NCBI GenBank assembly: GCA_030142985.1
Contig: CP125320.1
Span: 1,431,639-1,495,638 of the forward strand
DNA from: Candidatus Ruthturnera sp. Tsphm01
Lineage (GTDB): Bacteria > Pseudomonadota > Gammaproteobacteria > PS1 > Pseudothioglobaceae
DNA length: 64,000 bases
Direction: 5' to 3'
The notes under the pieces were generated by a model. It worked only from the letters and a program-made list of their open reading frames with translations, ran no database searches and was not told the origin of the DNA. How positions within the stretch are numbered: the first letter of the stretch is position 1; every line of letters starts with the position of its first letter. The position numbers were made by a program, and so were the translations under genes. This document shows positions 57,771 to 64,000 of this stretch, in pieces.

Positions 57771-58349
57771 TTACAATACAACTAAAGCATTAGCATTGGA
57801 CAAATTTTCAAACGACAAGTTAGTATTAGACAGCGTAATACTAACATAACTCTCACCGATACCCATGCCATCAGAATCTATATGCACAATACTATCACTG
57901 CCTATATTTTCAATGCTAACAAAGTCAGCGATATTATTACCTGTTTGATAATCAACTAAATCTGAAAGGTCTAATTTATCGCCTTCACTTAAATTAAAGT
58001 CAGTAATAATGTCATGACCATCGTTATTACTGTTGTAATCAAAGGTATCACTTCCCAAACCACCACTAAGAATATCATCTCCTTGGTTGCCAGTTATCAC
58101 ATCATCGCCTGCCAAACCTCTAATAATATTATCAGCATCATCGCCCATCAGTTGATTATCATTAGCATCACCCGTTTGAATGACATCAATACTTAAGGTC
58201 TTGGAGCTTATTCTTGTCACAATATTGGCGTTAGCCGTAGCATCAGTGAGTTCATAGCCATCACTGATTTGATAATTAAACGCAATCTCACCACTAAAAT
58301 TAGCCTTAGGGGTGAGTGTCCAAGTGCCGTTATTGTTATTTGTTAGCAA
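57771..58349 (-). pseudogene. C-terminal fragment of an RTX/cadherin-like adhesin
   Basis: The 192-codon fragment reads NNNNGTWTLTPKANFSG and NYQISDG (Ig/cadherin-like repeat end), then RTX calcium-binding nonapeptides (GDDADNIIRGLAGDDV, GDDILSGGLGSDTF) and a type I secretion C-terminus (IITDFNLSEGDKLDLSDL). This architecture belongs to giant secreted adhesins of several thousand residues. The upstream part is missing: the frame runs into a conjugation-ATPase fragment at 58345-58350. No type I secretion genes are nearby. It stops 2 bp from the comM stop. Confidence 0.82.
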
Positions 58350-58955
58350 GGATTACACCAAGTTTAAATTTTCGCAGTTCTGAAAGTAAATTTACAATTG
58401 AAAGTGTTGAGAAATTTTGAAATTCATCGGCATAGAGAAAGAAAGGTTTTCTATCAACCTCAAATATATCAGTCCTTGAAAAAGCAGCAAGACCTATAGA
58501 GTGTAAAAGTATTGCACCCAGTAATGATGAAGCATCTTCTCCAATTATTCCTTTTGATAAATTAACCAATAATACTTTTTGATTATCAATAATATTTCTT
58601 AAGTCTAAATCAACTTCATAATCAATTAATACTCTCTTACATACTGGGTTAGATAAAAATGCTCCTACCTTGTTTTGTATGGGTGCAATAGCTGAAAGTT
58701 TAGTTGGATATGGATATTTAAAATATTCTTTGGTTCAAAAGTTTTTAACTTCTTCATTGGTGATATTGTTTAAACATTCTTCTTGATATTTTTTATCAAT
58801 TAAAAGCCTGTTAATATCTCTTAAATCACATTTTTCTTGGTCTAATAGGGGTAAGCAATACATTCCGAAGAATATGAGCCATTTTGCTACCCCAAGCCTT
58901 CGCTTCGAAGAGTTTTTCAAAGATTTCCCATAGCAATATTATTATTCATGTTGCC
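58346..58955 (-). pseudogene. Conjugative-transfer ATPase (TraD/VirD4-like) remnant
   Basis: Reverse-strand reading gives the C-terminal part of a type IV coupling or DUF87-like ATPase: KAWGSKMAHILRNVLLT, DLRDINRLLIDKKY, PIQNKVGAFLSNP, VLLVNLSKGIIGEDASSLL and FFLYADEFQNFSTLS (Walker B). It is broken by a frameshift at a G-run (58848-58851 on plus) and by an in-frame TGA at 58735-58737 where relatives have Trp (NFW-TKE). The N-terminal Walker A part is absent and the C-terminus is cut at the RTX junction. Confidence 0.8.
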
Positions 58956-59039
58956 TCCCGTTTGTTTTGTTGACTTCTAACAAGAGAATCTGCGAATGAA
59001 TTTTGTTGGATTTTTAGTTGATTTATGCAAAGGTCTCCA
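58956..59039. other. Unassigned DNA between ATPase and PEP-mutase fragments
   Basis: Short AT-rich stretch with no supportable feature. Confidence 0.3.
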
Positions 59040-59288
59040 TTAATTCATAAATTTAGTTCTTAAATTATCATGTGAATATAATTCTTTAGTGTTTTTTGTC
59101 TCTAAAATAGATTTAGAAAATTTTTCTATTGTTGAAATGATAGCATCTGACATTGCATTGCCAAAACTATATTTTCTAACGCCAATTCCTTTTAATTCTT
59201 CAATGTCTGTGATATTATGCAAGGACATAATATTAAGTGGTAATGTAGTTCGACTTAATAAAGACTTTATGTCATTTTTCTCTGACAT
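59040..59288 (-). pseudogene. C-terminal fragment resembling isocitrate lyase/PEP mutase family
   Basis: The 82-codon frame includes LPLNIMSLHNITDIEELKGIGVRKYSFGNAM. This is the wording of the last barrel strand and following helix in PEP mutase-like lyases (typically kPvNvm...LaalGVrRvSlG). The remaining 200 residues are missing because the frame stops short at the 110-bp palindromic element. The assignment rests on a short motif and is moderate. Confidence 0.5.
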
Positions 59289-59294
59289 TAATGG

Positions 59295-59404
59295 CTTGAA
59301 TTCACATCATAAGCGCAACACTCCTTTTTCTTGTCAGGTTAAAAGAGTAACTAATATACCTTCTGACCGACTAACGAGTGTTGCGCTTATGATGTGAATT
59401 CAAG
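59295..59404. mobile_element. 110-bp MITE-like element with perfect 29-bp inverted ends
   Basis: The left arm (59295-59323) and right arm (59376-59404) are perfect inverted repeats of 29 bp, starting CTTGAATTCACATCATAAGC. The 52-bp core contains a second GTCAG/CTGAC pairing. No ORF fits, so it would be non-autonomous, moved in trans. A diverged copy is at 39725-39808. No clear target-site duplication was seen. It may alternatively be a palindromic repeat acting as a transcript structure. Confidence 0.75.
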
Positions 59405-59549
59405 GCAGATGATTTAATTGATTTTTTGGATAAAATAAAAACTGATTCTTCTTCGACGGAAAGCACCGTTTCAGGTTACAAAGTTAAAGTGAGCTATATA
59501 TTTAGTCCCATACAATAATGTGATAAAATACAACAATTTAGCAACTTGT

Positions 59550-59779
59550 CCATCAAATAAATCATAAAGGTGTTTAAGGTAATACAACCCTGTAATCATT
59601 CTTGCTGGTATGGCTGGCGTACCTTGGTCTGAGAGAAACAACTTGCCTTAGTCTTGATCAAAGCTTTGCCAATCAATTAGCTTTGATAGAGCAACTAATT
59701 TGTGTTTAGTATCAATCATATCCTCAAGACGATTTTTAAACAAATCGTCTTGAGGTGTAAGGGTATTTTTAGGCTTCAT
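59550..59779 (-). pseudogene. IS5-family transposase N-terminal remnant
   Basis: The reverse frame begins MKPKNTLTPQDDLFKNRLED and continues with LIDWQSFDQ, a stop (59648-59650), then GTPAIPARMITGLYYLKHLYDL. This is the N-terminal region of IS5-type transposases. The catalytic domain is missing and the frame ends in unrelated sequence after about 59550. A 14-bp perfect hairpin (59722-59755) lies within it. Confidence 0.8.
59722..59755. repeat. Perfect 14-bp hairpin inside IS5 remnant
   Basis: CCTCAAGACGATTT and its exact complement AAATCGTCTTGAGG flank the 6-nt loop TTAAAC. It coincides with codons for PQDDLFKNRLED and so may be just a coincidence of that coding sequence. Confidence 0.5.
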
Positions 59780-59894
59780 TTTTGACAAAATATTTGCAAG
59801 GAATTGGGGTCTATTTTACCAAAAAGTTGCAATTTTGCCAATGAAAAATGGTGTTTTGTGTTGTTGTATCAATAGATTGTTGGTTATTTAGGTT

Positions 59895-59963
59895 GGACTA
59901 TGTAATAACGAACGACCGCACTTTACTCTAGATGGTATTCCACCAATAGTAAAAGCGGCGTAA
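59895..59963 (+). pseudogene. IS3-family transposase C-terminal scrap
   Basis: The frame reads NNERPHFTLDGIPPIVKAA followed by TAA, the typical end of an IS3-family OrfB (YNxxRPHxxLxGxxP). Only about 22 codons remain, in opposite orientation to the IS5 remnant. Confidence 0.65.
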
Positions 59964-60219
59964 TAAGGTAACTGTAAATAGTTAAACCTTGGAGGTATTA
60001 CAATCTTTCTACTCTGCAGATAAATAACAACTACTTGACAACAAACCAATGGCTATTCCCCCTTACTTTTGGATGAAAAACGCACTATTTTCTATATTCC
60101 CTAAGTTGTACTGGGGTTAAATGCAGTGGTCTTAGATATTGGATTTATGATTTTTTAACTAATCTCTAACAATCAGGTAAAATAACCGAATTTATTTGGT
60201 TGGAAGTTTGTAGCAATTT
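59964..60219. other. infA upstream region, no gene
   Basis: About 256 AT-rich bases with no recognisable gene, probably containing the infA promoter; no box matches consensus well. Confidence 0.4.
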
Positions 60220-60438
60220 ATGTCAAAAAGTGATTACATTGAGTTAGAAGGTGTTGTTAAAGAAAAATTACCAAATACGACTTTTACGGTTGAGTTAGAA
60301 AATGGTCATCGTATTTTGGCGCATATTTCTGGCAAAATTCGCAAGCATTATATTCGCATTCTTCCAGGTGATAAAGTAACTGTTGAGATGACACCTTATG
60401 ACTTAACCAAAGGAAGGATTACTTTTAGACACAAATAA
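60220..60438 (+). CDS. infA: Translation initiation factor IF-1
   Basis: The 72-residue S1-fold protein starts [19 protein letters not shown] and has [22 protein letters not shown], diagnostic for IF-1. It is followed 7 bp later by tRNA-Leu. Confidence 0.97.
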   Translation: MSKSDYIELEGVVKEKLPNTTFTVELENGHRILAHISGKIRKHYIRILPGDKVTVEMTPYDLTKGRITFRHK

Positions 60439-60445
60439 AAAAATT

Positions 60446-60530
60446 GCCGATGTGGTGGAATTGGTAGACGCGCCGGATTCAAAATCCGGTTCCTTCGGGA
60501 GTGACGGTTCGATTCCGTCCATCGGTACCA
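60446..60530 (+). tRNA. leuZ: tRNA-Leu (CAA)
   Basis: An 85-nt class II tRNA has GCCGATG paired to CATCGGT (with a G1-U72 pair), anticodon CAA in ATTCAAAA, a variable arm and encoded CCA. It sits between infA and oadG. Confidence 0.95.
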
Positions 60531-60554
60531 AATTAATATAGACAAACTCATAAT

Positions 60555-60797
60555 ATGGAACAAACAAATTTTATATTTCAAGCACTTAATTTAACCTTAT
60601 TTGGCATGGGGTTTGTATTTGTATTTTTATTTTTGTTGGTTGGTGTTACTAAATTAATGTCTATGATTATTCAAAAATTTAAAAGTAAAGCGCATAATCG
60701 GCAAGATGTTAACAACAATTTTGGACTTAAAGATGAAATAGATGAGGAGGCCAAGTTCGTCATTGAACAGGCAATCAAAATGCATAGGGGAGCATAA
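60555..60797 (+). CDS. oadG: Oxaloacetate decarboxylase gamma subunit
   Basis: The 80-residue protein has one N-terminal membrane helix (about 12-35) and a charged tail ending in DEEAKFVIEQAIKMHRG. OadG anchors the OadA-OadB complex. Position immediately before oadA and the size support the call; sequence alone would be weak. Confidence 0.85.
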   Translation: MEQTNFIFQALNLTLFGMGFVFVFLFLLVGVTKLMSMIIQKFKSKAHNRQDVNNNFGLKDEIDEEAKFVIEQAIKMHRGA

Positions 60798-60801
60798 GAT
60801 T

Positions 60802-62631
60802 ATGTTAAATTTTTTTAAGAAATTAGCTAAAAAATCTGATAGCGCACAAGGCAAAAAGGTAGAAATTACTGAGCTTGTTTTTAGAGATGCACATCAATCC
60901 TTATTTGCAACACGTATGCGTATTGATGATATGTTGCCCATTGCAGACAAATTAGACAAAATTGGATATTGGTCAATGGAATCTTGGGGTGGGGCGACTT
61001 TTGATTCGTGTATTCGTTATTTAGGAGAAAACCCTTGGGATAGAATTCGTGAGATTAAAAAAGCAATGCCTAATACACCTCAGCAAATGCTGCTTAGAGG
61101 TCAAAATTTGTTAGGATATCGTCATTATAGTGATGACGTGGTGCGTAAATTTGTAGACCAAAGTGTTGAGAATGGCGTGAGTGTGTTTCGGATTTTTGAT
61201 GCGATGAATGACATTCGCAATCTTAAAACTGCAACAGACCAAACCATTAAATTAGGCATGCATGCTCAAGGCACTATTTCTTATACAGTCAGCCCAGTAC
61301 ATAATACTCAAACTTGGCTAGATATGGCTAGAGAAATTGAAGATATGGGTGCACATTCTCTTTGTATTAAAGATATGGCAGGTTTATTACAGCCGTATGT
61401 GGCTTATGACTTGGTTAAAGCGTTAAAGGCAGTTATTGATATTCCTATTCAGTTACACGCTCATGCAACAACCGGATTGTCTACTGCTACCATTATTAAA
61501 GCTGTTGAAGCTGGCATTGATCGTGTTGATACTGCTATTGGCTCTATGAGTATGACTTATGGCCATAGTGCAACCAATTCTGTGGTTTCTATTTTAGAAA
61601 ATAGTCCAAGAAAAACAGGGCTAGATTTGAAAAAACTAGAAGAAATTGATGCTTACTTTAGACCAGTACGTTGTAAGTATGCGCAGTTTGAAGGCTCGCT
61701 TAGAGGAGTAGATTCAAGAATTTTATTATCCCAAGTGCCAGGTGGTATGCTAACTAATATGGAAAGCCAACTACGTGAGCAAGGCGCACTTGATAAGATG
61801 GATGAAGTATTGGCTGAAATTCCACGTGTACGTAAGGAGCTAGGCTATATTCCACTGGTAACACCAACGTCTCAAATTGTAGGCACACAATCTGTACTTA
61901 ATGTACTCACTGGTGAGCGCTATAAGACGATTACTAAAGAGTCTGCTGGTGTACTTAAAGGTGAATATGGTGCAACACCAGCACCTGTTGACCAAGTCTT
62001 GCAAGTTAAAGTTTTGGATGGTGGTGAGCCGATTACTTGCAGGCCTGCTGATAACATTGCACCAGAGATGCATATTCTTGAGCAAGAGTTTGATAAAATC
62101 GTTGCTGAGAAAGGCATTACTTTGAATAAAGACAAGATTGATGATTTGTTAACTTATGCATTATTCCCACAAGTAGGTATCTTATTTTTACAAAATAGAG
62201 ATAATCCTGATTTCTTTGAGCCAGTACCACAGGTTGGTGATAATTTCCAAAAACCCAATAAAGAGGAAGAGACTTACACCATTTCATTTAAAGGTAATTC
62301 CTATACTGTCGACGTTTCAGCAGGGGGTGATATTACCTCAATGAAGGCCTCTTCTGATCAAGCAGAAGCACCAACTCTAGTAGAAAAAGAAATACTTAGT
62401 ACAGCACCAACAACAGAAGGCGAGGCTATCGGTGCGCCATTATCAGGGACTATTTGGAAAGTAATGGTTGAGGTGAATCAAAAAATTAATCAAGGCGATG
62501 TTTTGCTTATTCTTGAAGCCATGAAAATGGAAACTGAAATTAAAGCCTCTAAAAGTGGTGTTGTAACTAGCATTGAGATTAAGGAAGGCGACATAGTTGA
62601 CGTAGGCCAAACTTTATTAACATTCGCATAA
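60802..62631 (+). CDS. oadA: Oxaloacetate decarboxylase alpha subunit
   Basis: OadA carries out carboxyl transfer from oxaloacetate to biotin. The 609-residue protein has the carboxyltransferase barrel (ELVFRDAHQSLFATRMR; metal ligands in HAHATTG), a PYC-type helical domain, and a C-terminal biotinyl domain with Lys575 in EAMKMETEI. The ATG at 60802, 4 bp after oadG, matches the family. It is the only biotin carrier in this window and thus a likely BirA substrate. Confidence 0.95.
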   Translation: MLNFFKKLAKKSDSAQGKKVEITELVFRDAHQSLFATRMRIDDMLPIADKLDKIGYWSMESWGGATFDSCIRYLGENPWDRIREIKKAMPNTPQQMLLRGQNLLGYRHYSDDVVRKFVDQSVENGVSVFRIFDAMNDIRNLKTATDQTIKLGMHAQGTISYTVSPVHNTQTWLDMAREIEDMGAHSLCIKDMAGLLQPYVAYDLVKALKAVIDIPIQLHAHATTGLSTATIIKAVEAGIDRVDTAIGSMSMTYGHSATNSVVSILENSPRKTGLDLKKLEEIDAYFRPVRCKYAQFEGSLRGVDSRILLSQVPGGMLTNMESQLREQGALDKMDEVLAEIPRVRKELGYIPLVTPTSQIVGTQSVLNVLTGERYKTITKESAGVLKGEYGATPAPVDQVLQVKVLDGGEPITCRPADNIAPEMHILEQEFDKIVAEKGITLNKDKIDDLLTYALFPQVGILFLQNRDNPDFFEPVPQVGDNFQKPNKEEETYTISFKGNSYTVDVSAGGDITSMKASSDQAEAPTLVEKEILSTAPTTEGEAIGAPLSGTIWKVMVEVNQKINQGDVLLILEAMKMETEIKASKSGVVTSIEIKEGDIVDVGQTLLTFA

Positions 62632-62646
62632 TTTGTAAATCTTAAC

Positions 62647-63777
62647 ATGGAACAATTAAACACACTTTGGATTAATACAGGTCTTTATCAAATGTCTTGG
62701 GGGCAAGGCTTAATGCTGTTGATTGGGATGCTGCTTCTGTATTTAGCAATTATTAAAAATTTTGAACCATTGTTATTACTGCCTATTGGTTTTGGTGCGA
62801 TTTTGGCTAATATTCCAGGTGCTGGTATTGCTGAAGGTAATGGTATTTTGCATGTATTCTATGTGGTAGGTATTGAGTCTGGCGCATTCCCATTGATTAT
62901 TTTTATGGGTGTGGGCGCATTGACGGACTTTGGTCCATTATTAGCCAACCCTAAAACATTACTACTTGGTGCAGCAGCACAATTTGGTATTTTTGCGACT
63001 TTATTAGGTGCTATTGGTTTAACAACGATAGGAGTTTTTGATTTTAGTCTGACTGATGCTGCTGCTATTGGTATTATTGGTGGTGCTGATGGACCAACCA
63101 GTATTTATGTTGCTTCAAAACTTGCACCTGATTTGTTGGGTGCAATTGCGGTTGCTTCTTATTCTTACATGGCGTTAGTGCCACTTATTCAACCGCCAAT
63201 TATGCGCGCTCTAACAACTGAAAAAGAACGCCAAATTGAAATGGTGCAATTGCGCAAAGTGTCAAAAGCTGAAAAGATTATTTTCCCCATTATGTTGTTA
63301 ATGTTAGTGGCATTATTATTGCCTGATGCGGCGCCATTACTGGGTATGTTTGCCTTTGGTAATTTAATGAAAGAGTCTGGTGTGGTTGATCGTTTGAGCG
63401 ATACGACGCAAAATTCTTTGATTAATATTGTGACTATTTTCCTAGGCTTGGCAGTGGGTTCAAAATTGATGGCGGATAAATTCTTACAATTAGACACCTT
63501 AGGTATTTTGCTTTTAGGCATGGTAGCTTTTGCTATTGGTACAGCTTGTGGGCTATTAATGGCAAAACTTATGAATGTGTTTAGTAAAAATAAAATCAAT
63601 CCTTTGATTGGTTCTGCTGGTGTTTCTGCAGTGCCTATGGCAGCTCGTGTTTCTAATAAAGTAGGCTTAGAGGCTAATTCACATAACTTCTTATTAATGC
63701 ATGCAATGGGTCCTAATGTTGCTGGTGTAATCGGCTCAGCAATTGCGGCAGGTGTTATGATTCAGTTTTTAGGTTAG
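62647..63777 (+). CDS. oadB: Oxaloacetate decarboxylase beta subunit
   Basis: OadB is the membrane decarboxylase that couples CO2 release from carboxybiotin to Na+ export. The 376-residue protein is hydrophobic throughout and has the conserved [17 protein letters not shown] with the functional Asp. It starts 15 bp after oadA. The oadGAB order is the usual operon. Confidence 0.95.
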   Translation: MEQLNTLWINTGLYQMSWGQGLMLLIGMLLLYLAIIKNFEPLLLLPIGFGAILANIPGAGIAEGNGILHVFYVVGIESGAFPLIIFMGVGALTDFGPLLANPKTLLLGAAAQFGIFATLLGAIGLTTIGVFDFSLTDAAAIGIIGGADGPTSIYVASKLAPDLLGAIAVASYSYMALVPLIQPPIMRALTTEKERQIEMVQLRKVSKAEKIIFPIMLLMLVALLLPDAAPLLGMFAFGNLMKESGVVDRLSDTTQNSLINIVTIFLGLAVGSKLMADKFLQLDTLGILLLGMVAFAIGTACGLLMAKLMNVFSKNKINPLIGSAGVSAVPMAARVSNKVGLEANSHNFLLMHAMGPNVAGVIGSAIAAGVMIQFLG

Positions 63778-63786
63778 TTCATTTTC

Positions 63787-64000
63787 ATGCAAAGAACTTT
63801 TTTGAGCGCTAAATTGCACAGAGTAATAACAACTGCAGTTGAGTTGGGCTATGAAGGCTCTTGTGAAATTGATGGTGTGTTGCTAGATGCAGCAGGTATT
63901 GGTGCATTTGAACAAATTCAAATTTACAATATTAACAATGGCAATCGTTTTACGACTTACACAATTCGTGGCAAGGATAATTCTGGTGTTATTTCTGTTA
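63787..64000 (+). CDS. panD: Aspartate 1-decarboxylase (partial)
   Basis: PanD makes beta-alanine for pantothenate. The first 71 residues are present: the start [13 protein letters not shown] and self-cleavage site Gly24-Ser25 (YEGSCEIDG), where Ser25 becomes the pyruvoyl cofactor. The rest lies past the window edge. It is 9 bp after oadB, possibly by readthrough. Confidence 0.92.
   Translation, partial: MQRTFLSAKLHRVITTAVELGYEGSCEIDGVLLDAAGIGAFEQIQIYNINNGNRFTTYTIRGKDNSGVISV

Noticed and set aside
57771..58349. Annotation as a functional secreted RTX toxin
   Set aside because: Only a C-terminal fragment is present, its start codon lies inside a foreign gene fragment, and no type I secretion genes are nearby.
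58735..58737. TGA in the ATPase as evidence of TGA-Trp recoding
   Set aside because: Many genes in the window end with TGA and use TGG for Trp, and the same fragment has a frameshift, so this is ordinary pseudogene decay.
59405..59519. Possible protein tail next to the palindromic element (ADDLIDFLDKIKTDSS in one frame, STVSGYKVKVSYIF in another)
   Set aside because: The two readable stretches are in different frames, each under 40 codons, with no family recognised; it may be a frameshifted remnant, but I cannot support a call.

Overview
The window is an AT-rich chromosomal segment of a gammaproteobacterium. Gene content and protein style point to the sulfur-oxidising SUP05/Thioglobus group: E. 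coli-like housekeeping proteins, very AT-rich codons, an rrn operon with an Ile-Ala spacer, many short intergenic gaps, rhodaneses, a carbonic anhydrase, a NarX/NarL-like pair and a Na+-pump oxaloacetate decarboxylase. This group includes free-living forms and the symbionts of vesicomyid clams and bathymodiolin mussels. The RTX-adhesin remnant and degraded mobile DNA fit a mussel-type symbiont or a free-living relative better than a strongly reduced clam symbiont. The placement is an inference from gene content, not from a tree.

Layout. 1-11122: mfd (cut by the window edge), yceF, folA, gltB, yaaA, comF and a Nudix-ThiE fusion. 11170-16692: gshA, mnmE, then a NarX-like kinase, a NarL-like regulator and a rhodanese in one tight cluster. 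16693-23007: one complete rRNA operon (tandem promoters, boxA, 16S, tRNA-Ile, tRNA-Ala, 23S, 5S, terminator). 23067-29020: trxC, a hypothetical gene, a small rhodanese, serS and yajC-secD-secF. 29063-36765: a long minus-strand block (fabB, fabA, metZ, purF, cvpA, folC, fxsA, trmB) for lipid, methionine, purine and folate synthesis. 36766-40862: xthA and pyrE, flanked by gene-poor DNA with tiny ORFs, a dead IS30 transposase and a degraded palindromic element; then tRNA-Ser and rpmB-rpmG. 40863-57768: acnB, purB, rpsP-rimM, carbonic anhydrase, an SLC13 transporter, metR/metE, truA, dgkA-birA, bactofilin, lptB-tsaD-comM. 57771-60000: a graveyard of unrelated gene fragments. 60220-64000: infA, tRNA-Leu, oadGAB and the start of panD.

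The most structured part of the window outside ordinary genes is the 57.8-60.0 kb scrap yard. An RTX adhesin tail is joined directly to a broken conjugative-transfer ATPase. Next come a PEP-mutase-like tail, a 110-bp element with perfect 29-bp inverted ends, and IS5- and IS3-family fragments. A diverged copy of the 110-bp element lies 20 kb away next to the IS30 remnant. Other notable points are a nitrate-sensor-type kinase with almost no periplasmic domain but a four-cysteine cluster, a rimM gene that seems to start at CTG, an S16 protein with a long charged tail, and an exact MetR box between metR and metE. I did not find a convincing wholly new multi-gene system; the best leads are the small repeat element and the altered kinase.
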